Shown here one piece after another: positions 15,546-20,988 of a DNA stretch of 20,988 nt (the stretch's first letter is position 1; every line of letters begins with the position of its first letter). The notes below the pieces were generated by a model. It saw only the letters and a program-made list of their open reading frames with translations. It was not told where the DNA came from and made no database searches. The DNA comes from Nitriliruptorales bacterium (GTDB taxonomy: Bacteria; Actinomycetota; Nitriliruptoria; Euzebyales; Egibacteraceae): assembly GCA_007126835.1 (NCBI GenBank), contig SLAO01000154.1, forward strand, positions 1 to 20,988. Reading direction: 5' to 3'. The position numbers were made by a program, and so were the translations under genes.

Positions 15546-16196
15546 ATGCAGCCAGACATCCGGGTCGTCGACGACGTCCCCGCCGCGTTCGCGGATTTCG
15601 TCACCATGCTCGCGCCCAGGACGTTCGCCCTGACCGGCGGAGGCACGGCACAGCGCTGCTATGACGAGCTGGGGCGCCGAGGGGACGACTGGGGCCAGAC
15701 GGCCTTCTTGCTGAGCGACGAGCGGTGGGTGCCTGTCGATCATCAGGACTCCAATGAGGGCCAGGCCCGCCGGCGCTGGTTGGACCATGTCAGCCACGCC
15801 GGGTTGACGTCGATGCGGGGCGACGGCGACGACCGCGCGGCGGCGGCGTCGGCCTACGAGGCCGTGGTTGCGTACCTCAGCCCCATCGACCTGTGTCACC
15901 TCGGCTTGGGGGATGATGGCCATGCCGCCTCGCTTTTCCCCGGAGCGTCGGCCTTGGACGTCACCGACCGCCTGGTCGTCCCGGTGGCAGACGAGCACCA
16001 CGAATGGCCGCGGCTGTCGTTCACGTACCGGGCCATCGAGGCCTGCCGCACCGTGGCCTTCACGGTCACGGGACCCGAGAAGCGCGATGCGTTCCGCCGC
16101 GTGGTCGAGGGCGACCAGTCCGCACCGGCCGCCGCCGTGCGCGCGGGCGAACGGCTCATCTATTTCGTCGGTCCCGAGGTGGCCTCGGGCACCTGA
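15546..16196 (+). CDS. pgl: 6-phosphogluconolactonase
   Basis: This enzyme hydrolyses 6-phosphoglucono-1,5-lactone to 6-phosphogluconate in the oxidative pentose phosphate route. The 216-residue protein has the SIS-like glucosamine/galactosamine-6-phosphate isomerase fold with the PGL blocks: LTGGGTAQRCYDEL (29-42), LSDERWVPVDHQDSNEG (56-72), and HLGLGDDGHAASLFPG (118-133), which holds the catalytic histidine. It is somewhat short at the N-terminus compared with typical 230-250 residue family members. ATG 15546 has a strong AGGAG site six bases upstream. The gene is 82 bp after fbiD in the same direction and two genes beyond an FGD-like enzyme whose product would be its substrate. No zwf, tkt or gnd lies in the window. 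Its stop is nine bases from that of the convergent pabB. Confidence 0.93.
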   Translation: MQPDIRVVDDVPAAFADFVTMLAPRTFALTGGGTAQRCYDELGRRGDDWGQTAFLLSDERWVPVDHQDSNEGQARRRWLDHVSHAGLTSMRGDGDDRAAAASAYEAVVAYLSPIDLCHLGLGDDGHAASLFPGASALDVTDRLVVPVADEHHEWPRLSFTYRAIEACRTVAFTVTGPEKRDAFRRVVEGDQSAPAAAVRAGERLIYFVGPEVASGT

Positions 16197-16205
16197 GACC
16201 GACGG

Positions 16206-17570
16206 TCAACGAGCTTGCGTCACTGGCGCAGCCACGCCCGTGTGCGCCGCCCCCGTGGCCCGCAGGAACGCCGCCGCCTTGTCCATCGCCTCGGCGTACT
16301 CGTCGGCGGGGTCGCTATCGGCGACGATCCCCCCGCCGGTGCCGTAGGTGGCCACGCCACCTCGAAGCACCGCGGTGCGGATGCCCACCGACATGTCGAC
16401 GAGGCCCCGGGACACGACACCGATCGCGCCGCAGTACACCCCGCGGCGGGTCGGTTCGAGCGCGCGGGTGCGGGCCACCGCCATCCGCTTGGGTGCCCCG
16501 GTGACCGATCCGCAGGGAAACAGGGCCGACAGCAGGTCGCGAAGGCCGGTGTCGCCCCGCAGCCGTCCCTCAACGGTGGAGGTCAGGTGCCAGACGGTGG
16601 GGTGCGCTTCGAGCTCGGCGAGGCGAGGCACGGTCACCGAGCCGGCCTCGCACACCTTGCCCAGGTCGTTGCGCTCGAGATCGACGATCATGACGTGCTC
16701 CGCACGGTCCTTCGCGGATCCTTCCAGGGCCAGCGCCGCAGCGGCGTCGGCGTGCTCGTCCCCGGACCGAGGCCGGGTGCCCTTGATGGGGCAGACGGCG
16801 ACCCGATCGCCGTCGACAGCCAGAAACGTCTCCGGCGAGATGGACACGACCTCGGCATCCCCCGTCGACAGGTAGGCCTGATGGCCTGCCGCGGGGCTGG
16901 CATCCCATAGACGACGAGCCAGCGCGACGCCGCCGTGCGGCCACGGCACGCCGATCTGCAGTGTCAAGTTGAGCTGGTACAGATCCCCGGCCCCGATCCA
17001 CCCCAGCGCCCGCTCGACGCCGGCCCGGTGGGCGTGCTCATCCAGTGACCGGCGAACCCAGGCGGGTGGCTCGACCTGCGGCGCTTCGACGGACGGGGCA
17101 TCTGCTGCGGCGTCGACGACGCCGGCGAGCCCCGCGAGCCGATCTTTCCGAGGGCGACGGCTCCACCCGTGCAGATCAGCGGCGACGAGCCATGCCGGGC
17201 CGCCGTCAGGAGGCAGGCAGATAGCGGTGTCATGCACGGCGAAGTGGACAGCACCTAGCCCCGCCCGTACGGGACGCGCGTCTGGCGGCAGGGCGAGCCA
17301 CGGCCCGCCCGCGTCCTCGGTCAGGTACCCCACTGCACCACCCACGAAGGGCGGCGTGCCCTCCGGGGCGCGGTCCTGCCGCCACCCGCATGTGGTCCCG
17401 AGGTCGTCGAGGGCGTCGGCGTCGGTCACCGTGCCCACCGCGTCGAGGACGATGACCGTCCAACCGCGCACCGTCAGGATCCCGCGGTGCTGTCCACCGG
17501 ATGTGGCCACGAGCCAGAGCGGGTCGAACCGGCTGGCCGTGCGGGCCGTGGCCACGTGACCGCCCGACAT
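16206..17570 (-). CDS. pabB: Aminodeoxychorismate synthase component I (PabB)
   Basis: PabB makes 4-amino-4-deoxychorismate from chorismate and ammonia, on the route to p-aminobenzoate and folate. The 454-residue chain has an N-terminal domain (about 1-170) of the anthranilate synthase component I type and the chorismate-binding catalytic domain (about 170-450). The lysine in PIKGTRPRSGD (K263) is the feature that separates PabB from TrpE, which has PIAGT. Other signatures are DLYQLNLT, MIVDLERNDLGKV, HLTSTVEGRL, FPCGSVTGAPK and YGTGGGIVADSDP. Start ATG 17570 is one base after the stop of the small upstream gene (TGAcATG), so translation is probably coupled. A glutaminase partner (PabA) is not in the window. 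It could be bifunctional only if a lyase domain were present, which is not seen. Confidence 0.93.
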   Translation of the reverse strand: MSGGHVATARTASRFDPLWLVATSGGQHRGILTVRGWTVIVLDAVGTVTDADALDDLGTTCGWRQDRAPEGTPPFVGGAVGYLTEDAGGPWLALPPDARPVRAGLGAVHFAVHDTAICLPPDGGPAWLVAADLHGWSRRPRKDRLAGLAGVVDAAADAPSVEAPQVEPPAWVRRSLDEHAHRAGVERALGWIGAGDLYQLNLTLQIGVPWPHGGVALARRLWDASPAAGHQAYLSTGDAEVVSISPETFLAVDGDRVAVCPIKGTRPRSGDEHADAAAALALEGSAKDRAEHVMIVDLERNDLGKVCEAGSVTVPRLAELEAHPTVWHLTSTVEGRLRGDTGLRDLLSALFPCGSVTGAPKRMAVARTRALEPTRRGVYCGAIGVVSRGLVDMSVGIRTAVLRGGVATYGTGGGIVADSDPADEYAEAMDKAAAFLRATGAAHTGVAAPVTQAR

Positions 17571-17571
17571 G

Positions 17572-17811
17572 TCAGGCCCTCGCGGGAACCCCATGCTTGC
17601 GGCGGAACTCGTCCTCGTCGAGGTCTTCGAGGTCGTGTTGCAACGAGGCCTCGAATGCCTCGGCCTGCTCCTTGTCGGTGAAGGTCTGGGCCCACACCAG
17701 GCTTCCGCTGTCCGCCGCTTGCAGCTGGACGTCGAACATGGTCCCGCCGCCATAGCCCTCCCGCGTCCTGGTCAGGACCCGGAAGCGACGGCGGGCGGGC
17801 TCGGTGCTCAC
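17572..17811 (-). CDS. Small acidic hypothetical protein, 79 aa, coupled to pabB
   Basis: I do not recognise this family. The product begins with a basic beta-rich segment (RRRFRVLTRTREG), followed by FDVQLQAADSGSLVWAQTFTD and an acidic amphipathic helix (QAEAFEASLQHDLEDLDEDEF), ending RRKHGVPARA. It is soluble with no signal peptide. Its stop (TGA) is one base before the pabB ATG. I chose GTG 17811 because GAGGG precedes it by about ten bases and a promoter-like TACGCT box lies just upstream; a GTG at 17904 would add 31 residues that run through that box. The tight coupling suggests a role linked to pabB, but nothing in the sequence shows what it does. Confidence 0.6.
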   Translation of the reverse strand: MSTEPARRRFRVLTRTREGYGGGTMFDVQLQAADSGSLVWAQTFTDKEQAEAFEASLQHDLEDLDEDEFRRKHGVPARA

Positions 17812-17874
17812 GGTCGGCGACCCTCGAATCGTGGACAAGGCGATGAGCCGATGCCCACCCCTGTTAGCCAACCC

Positions 17875-17880
17875 AGCGTA
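17875..17880 (-). promoter_or_regulatory. Candidate -10 box for the small gene and pabB
   Basis: TACGCT on the minus strand (within GGCTACGCTGG) fits TAnnnT and lies 64 bases upstream of the GTG at 17811. If real, the longer start at 17904 would not be on this transcript. No -35 match is clear. Confidence 0.35.
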
Positions 17881-17972
17881 GCCGAGATCACGCCCCGTGC
17901 GCACCTGTCTGACCGCCCCGCACAGCCGCGGGCTCCTCTAGACTTCGACCTCCACTCGAGGAGGCGCATACG

Positions 17973-18527
17973 GTGAAGATCTACACCAAACGGGGGGACG
18001 ACGGCACCACGGGCTTGCTGCACGGCGGGCGGGTCGACAAGGACGACTGGAGAACCGAGGCGTACGGCACCACTGACGAAGCCGTCTCCGCGTTGGGCCT
18101 GGCCCGTGCTGAGCTCCTCGAACCCGGTGACGGCGAGTGGGCCCACCGGGTGCTCGCCGTCCAGCGGGCGCTGTTCGTGGTCGGCGCGCAGCTCGCAACG
18201 CATCCCGACCACTGGCCACAGCTCAGCGACGAGGTCTCCCGTGTGACCGCGACCATGGTCGACGAGCTCGAGTCGGAGATCGACGCCCTGACCCAGCGAT
18301 TCCCGCTCCCGCAGGAGTTCACCGTGCCGGGCGGAAGGCGGCCTGGGGCGGCGATCGACCTGTCTCGGACGATCGTGCGCCGGGCGGAACGTCAGGTGGT
18401 CCACCTGCACCGCGTCGGGCTGCTGCCCGACGAGACCGTGCTGCGGTACCTCAACCGACTCTCGGACTACCTCTTCGTACTCGCCCGCTGCGTGGAGGGT
18501 GGGGCGCACACGCGCACGCGCGACTAG
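17973..18527 (+). CDS. PduO-type ATP:cob(I)alamin adenosyltransferase
   Basis: The enzyme transfers the adenosyl group of ATP to cob(I)alamin, making coenzyme B12. The 184-residue all-helical protein starts with KIYTKRGDDGTTGLL, the ATP-binding N-terminal motif of the PduO/MMAB family, followed by GGRVDKDDWRTEAYGTTDEAVSALGLAR. The C-terminal part holds RTIVRRAERQVV and LRYLNRLSDYLFVLAR, with the conserved arginine and Asn/Asp pair. TDEAVSALG replaces the common VDELNSALG, a mild change. GTG 17973 has a strong GAGGAGG site eight bases upstream. The gene is divergent from the small gene/pabB pair and converges with panB. No other cobalamin gene is present, so which B12 enzyme it supports is unknown. 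Confidence 0.93.
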   Translation: MKIYTKRGDDGTTGLLHGGRVDKDDWRTEAYGTTDEAVSALGLARAELLEPGDGEWAHRVLAVQRALFVVGAQLATHPDHWPQLSDEVSRVTATMVDELESEIDALTQRFPLPQEFTVPGGRRPGAAIDLSRTIVRRAERQVVHLHRVGLLPDETVLRYLNRLSDYLFVLARCVEGGAHTRTRD

Positions 18528-18535
18528 AGCACGGC

Positions 18536-18562
18536 GGGATGCATCACCTAGATGCGTGACCC
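18536..18562. terminator. Hairpin between the adenosyltransferase gene and panB
   Basis: ATGCATC (18539-18545) pairs with GATGCGT (18551-18557) across a five-base loop, with one G-U pair, flanked by GGG and CCC that can extend the stem across a two-base bulge. It lies between the convergent stops at 18527 and 18598. No T-tract follows, so this is a moderate terminator candidate for both genes. Confidence 0.45.
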
Positions 18563-18597
18563 AGGAGCCTCACCCGGTGCCTACCTGCGCGGAACGT

Positions 18598-19419
18598 CTA
18601 CTCGTAGGTGTGCTCGGGGCCGGGATAGTCGCCGCCTTCGACCTCGGCCTGGAACGCCTTGACCGCGTCGTGGACGGTGCTGCGCGTGTCGGCGTAGGCC
18701 TTGACGAAGCGAGGCAGGCGGCCCGCAGTCCGGCCGAGCACGTCGTCGATCACGAGCACCTGCGCATCGGTCGACGGGCCGGCACCGATGCCGATCGTCG
18801 GGATCGGCACCTCCTGGGTCACGCGTCGGGCGACCTCGGCGGGGATGCACTCCAGCACGACGGCGAAGGCCCCTGCCTCCGCCAGTGCACGGGCGTCGGC
18901 GACGATCCGTGCGGCGGCGTCGTCGTCGCGGCCTTGCACCCGGAAGCCGCCGAACTGGTTGACCGACTGAGGCGTCAGACCGAGGTGGCCCATGACGGGG
19001 ATCCCCGCGGTGGTCGCCCGCGCCACGAGATCGACGACCGCGGCCCCGCCCTCGACCTTGACCGCGTGCGCGCCGCCCTCCTGCAGAAGGCGGCCGGCAG
19101 CCCGCAGACCTTCGCTCGCCGAGGCCTGGTAGCTCATGAACGGCATGTCGGCCACCACCAACGCGCGGCGTGTGCCGCGGCGGACCGCGCGGGTGTGGTG
19201 GAGGACGTCATCGATGGTGACCGGGATCGTCGAGTCGTGCCCCAACACCACCATCCCCAGCGAGTCGCCAACCAGGATCACCGGCACGCCGGCCTCATCG
19301 AGCATCTCCGCGGTGAGGGCGTCGTAGGCGGTTAGCATCACGAAGCGCTGTTCGCGATGCTTCATCGCTACCAGGTCGGTCACCGTAACCGGGCGGACGG
19401 CGGACGAATGCGTGCTCAT
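18598..19419 (-). CDS. panB: 3-methyl-2-oxobutanoate hydroxymethyltransferase (PanB)
   Basis: PanB transfers a hydroxymethyl group from 5,10-methylene-tetrahydrofolate to ketoisovalerate, giving ketopantoate for pantothenate and coenzyme A. The 273-residue TIM barrel is of family length. Magnesium ligands are D52 in VGDSLG, D91 in ADMPF and E123 in KVEGG; E190 in ECIPAEVA is the catalytic glutamate. MLTAYDA, GHLGLTPQSVNQFGG and PTIGIGAGPSTDAQVLV are family blocks; GPSTDAQ replaces the usual GxxCDGQ. ATG 19419 has a good AGGTGAT site seven bases upstream. It is divergent from dtd. The folate cofactor it needs is built from the product of pabB, also in this window, but that link is only metabolic. 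Confidence 0.95.
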   Translation of the reverse strand: MSTHSSAVRPVTVTDLVAMKHREQRFVMLTAYDALTAEMLDEAGVPVILVGDSLGMVVLGHDSTIPVTIDDVLHHTRAVRRGTRRALVVADMPFMSYQASASEGLRAAGRLLQEGGAHAVKVEGGAAVVDLVARATTAGIPVMGHLGLTPQSVNQFGGFRVQGRDDDAAARIVADARALAEAGAFAVVLECIPAEVARRVTQEVPIPTIGIGAGPSTDAQVLVIDDVLGRTAGRLPRFVKAYADTRSTVHDAVKAFQAEVEGGDYPGPEHTYE

Positions 19420-19445
19420 GCGGATCACCTCACGGCCTGCCGGCC

Positions 19446-19467
19446 CTACGCCTTCGGCTCGGCGTAG
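19446..19467. promoter_or_regulatory. Inverted repeat in the panB-dtd divergent region
   Basis: CTACGCC (19446-19452) and GGCGTAG (19461-19467) form a perfect 7-bp dyad with an eight-base centre, about 27 bases upstream of the panB ATG. A second dyad, CCGGCC (19500-19505) and GGCCGG (19510-19515), lies about 30 bases before the dtd ATG. They could be operators or leader hairpins; no promoter box is clear. Confidence 0.35.
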
Positions 19468-19544
19468 CGTCACGGGTCCAGCGGCAAGCAAGATGGTACC
19501 CGGCCTGGAGGCCGGTAGGCGTGGTGGCAAGCGGAAGGCCGAGT

Positions 19545-19991
19545 ATGCAGGTGCTGCTGCAGCGCGTTGCCTGGGCGGACGTCCGGGTTGACGGGGACGT
19601 GACCGGCCGGATCGAGCAGGGCCTCGTGGCGCTGGTCGGCGTCGGGCAGCGATCCACGGCCGACGACGCCCAGTGGCTGGCGTCAAAGACCGCAGCACTG
19701 CGTGTATTCGGCGACGCGTCGGGGCGCATGGATCGCTCGGTGGCGGAGCAGGGCGGCAGCGTGCTGGCGATCAGCCAGTTCACGTTGTACGGCGACGTCC
19801 GCAAGGGCCGTCGACCGTCGTTCACCGCGGCCGCTGACCCTGCGCAGGGACAGCGACTCTTCGAGGAGTACTGCGATGCGCTGCCCGTGCCAGTCGCCCG
19901 AGGGGTGTTCGGTGCCCATATGCGCATCGGCCTGGAAGCCGACGGCCCTGTGACCTTGCTCTTGCGTTCCGAGGATGGTCAACGTACTTGA
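19545..19991 (+). CDS. dtd: D-aminoacyl-tRNA deacylase
   Basis: Dtd hydrolyses D-amino acids, and glycine mischarged on tRNA-Ala, from tRNA, keeping translation chirally accurate. The 148-residue protein has standard length. The active site motifs are SQFTLYGD (77-84) and the Gly-cisPro motif GPVT (134-137), which is preceded by EAD where ND is commoner. The N-terminus MQVLLQRVAWADVRVDG is typical. ATG 19545 has GGAAGG seven bases upstream; an earlier GTG would add eight residues outside the family fold. It is divergent from panB and lies 171 bp before the EAL gene in the same direction. Confidence 0.94.
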   Translation: MQVLLQRVAWADVRVDGDVTGRIEQGLVALVGVGQRSTADDAQWLASKTAALRVFGDASGRMDRSVAEQGGSVLAISQFTLYGDVRKGRRPSFTAAADPAQGQRLFEEYCDALPVPVARGVFGAHMRIGLEADGPVTLLLRSEDGQRT

Positions 19992-20051
19992 CGCGATCGA
20001 ACTGATATGTTGTCGTTGTGTCGTGTGTGGTAGTTGAGGCGGGAGTTGCGC

Positions 20052-20090
20052 ACAGCCCTCAAGAGGATTCAAGGAAGCAAAGAGGGCTGT
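20052..20090 (+). promoter_or_regulatory. Nine-base-pair hairpin in the leader of the EAL gene
   Basis: ACAGCCCTC (20052-20060) pairs perfectly with GAGGGCTGT (20082-20090), with a purine-rich 21-base loop. It lies between dtd (stop 19991) and the EAL gene, in a stretch that is noticeably richer in A and T than its surroundings. It may end the dtd transcript or act as a leader element for the EAL gene. It does not match the c-di-GMP riboswitch consensus as I know it. Confidence 0.45.
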
Positions 20091-20162
20091 CGACGGTTCG
20101 GGGGGATGCGGGCGTGGCTGGCATGTTCAGTCACCGCAGGCGGGCCTGACGGGACTGGAGCA

Positions 20163-20988
20163 ATGGAACCCGACCGAATACGACCGGCAAAGGACGAAAC
20201 GGCTCGTCGGCTGATCAATGCGGTTGAGACCGAGTTGGACGTGGATCTTCAACTCGTTTCGGCCTCCTCGACCCCGTCGGTCCCCCCCGGCGGGCGCCTG
20301 CTTCCGCTCGCGGACGCGACCGGGCGTCCGCAGGGGTGGGTGCGGGTCATCCCGCGCTGCGGCAGCGCGGCCACGATCGACGACCGACTGCTGCGCGTGG
20401 TTGCGCAGGTGCTCAGCGAGACCAAAGGCGCGGGACCCGAGGTGCAGGCGGGAGCAGATCGCATCCACGAGATCTTGCATCGGGAAGACATCAGCATGGT
20501 CTACCAGCCGATCTTCGATCTCACGAGCGGGGTCGCGGTCGGCTACGAGGCGCTGTCGCGCTTCCCCAGCCCTCCGGGGCGGCCCCCGGACCAGTGGTTC
20601 GCCGAGGCCGCGACCCTCGGGCTCGGTGTCCAGCTCGAGGTGCTCGCCGTTCGTCGGGCCCTGGCCGCCCTGGAGCGTCTGCCCGAGGACGTCTACGTCT
20701 CGGTCAACGTCTCGCCCGCGGCCGCTTCGTCGGAGGAGCTGGCCAGGGCCCTCGCCGGCGTCGCGGTCCACCGGGTCGTGCTCGAGGTCACCGAGCACGC
20801 AGAGGTCGATGATTACGGGGTGCTCAACACCGCGATCGAACGACTGCGGCGCCGGGGCGCGCGCCTCGCGGTGGACGACACCGGCTCAGGGTTCGCCAGC
20901 ATGCGCCACGTCCTGCGGCTCGCACCCGACATCATCAAGCTGGACGCCACCTTGACCCATGGCATCGACAGTGATTCGGTGCTGCGCG
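20163..20988 (+). CDS. EAL-domain c-di-GMP phosphodiesterase (3' end outside window)
   Basis: EAL domains hydrolyse the second messenger cyclic di-GMP to linear pGpG. The window holds the first 275 residues. Residues 1-98 have no domain I recognise; the EAL domain begins at about 100 (IHEILHREDISMVYQPIFD). Catalytic residues are intact as far as can be read: E129 in the YEALSR signature, N182 in VNVSP, E211 in LEVTEHA, D238 and D239 in VDDTGSGFASM, and K259 in IIKLD. The final glutamate of the active site would lie past the window end. No GGDEF domain precedes it. ATG 20163 has GGAG only two bases upstream, too close, so an in-frame ATG at 20106 is a real alternative and would add 19 residues. 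Confidence 0.88.
   Translation, partial: MEPDRIRPAKDETARRLINAVETELDVDLQLVSASSTPSVPPGGRLLPLADATGRPQGWVRVIPRCGSAATIDDRLLRVVAQVLSETKGAGPEVQAGADRIHEILHREDISMVYQPIFDLTSGVAVGYEALSRFPSPPGRPPDQWFAEAATLGLGVQLEVLAVRRALAALERLPEDVYVSVNVSPAAASSEELARALAGVAVHRVVLEVTEHAEVDDYGVLNTAIERLRRRGARLAVDDTGSGFASMRHVLRLAPDIIKLDATLTHGIDSDSVLR

Noticed and set aside
17571..17753. N-terminal extension of PabB by 61 residues
   Set aside because: It overlaps the small coupled gene in another frame and has Ser/Thr/Arg-rich shadow composition; the ATG at 17570 fits the family N-terminus.
20000..20160. c-di-GMP (GEMM) riboswitch before the EAL gene
   Set aside because: A GCAAA string and a GGTAG-like string are present, but their order and the surrounding helices do not fit the GEMM consensus; only a simple hairpin can be supported.

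Overview
The window is about 21 kb of GC-rich DNA with dense, short-spaced genes, frequent GTG starts and several 1-4 base overlaps. The gene content points to an actinobacterium: a two-ACT-domain SerB, a MarP-type membrane serine protease, a class II (plant/mycobacterial type) DAHP synthase, an FbiD/CofC-type F420 biosynthesis enzyme, an Rv0121c-like F420-dependent PPOX protein and an FGD-like F420 oxidoreductase. Several genes differ enough from mycobacterial homologues that a deep-branching lineage seems likely, but I cannot place it further. I saw no rRNA, tRNA, CRISPR array, insertion sequence or phage gene.

Layout. 1-468 is the 3' part of a Dps gene, convergent with serB (503-1729, minus) across a bidirectional terminator-like hairpin. 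A divergent promoter region separates serB from an unrecognised gene (1835-2350). A marP-like protease gene (2559-3737) follows and converges with the class II DAHP synthase gene (3742-5109, minus). Upstream of the latter lies an intergenic region with two tandem 63-bp repeats, each carrying a 9-bp inverted repeat, and then an unknown minus-strand gene (5306-5728). fpg/mutM (5860-6681) converges on an orphan clpP (6791-7390, minus) across twin hairpins. An IclR regulator (7566-8318) diverges from clpP.

8375-10084 (minus) encodes the most unusual protein: a degenerate ECF sigma-factor-like N-terminus, an anti-sigma-like segment, a long disordered acidic region with 12-residue repeats, and a C-terminal membrane anchor. 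ftsH (10381-12291) is divergent from it. Downstream of ftsH a plus-strand series carries an F420 theme: an F420-dependent PPOX protein, an FGD-like F420 oxidoreductase, an EamA transporter, the PEP/2-phospholactate guanylyltransferase of F420 synthesis, and 6-phosphogluconolactonase. An F420-linked glucose-6-phosphate oxidation branch would explain the grouping.

The remainder is vitamin/cofactor metabolism: pabB (folate) coupled to a small unknown gene, a PduO-type cobalamin adenosyltransferase, and panB (pantothenate). The window ends with dtd (D-aminoacyl-tRNA deacylase) and the 5' part of an EAL-domain c-di-GMP phosphodiesterase gene preceded by a hairpin-containing leader.
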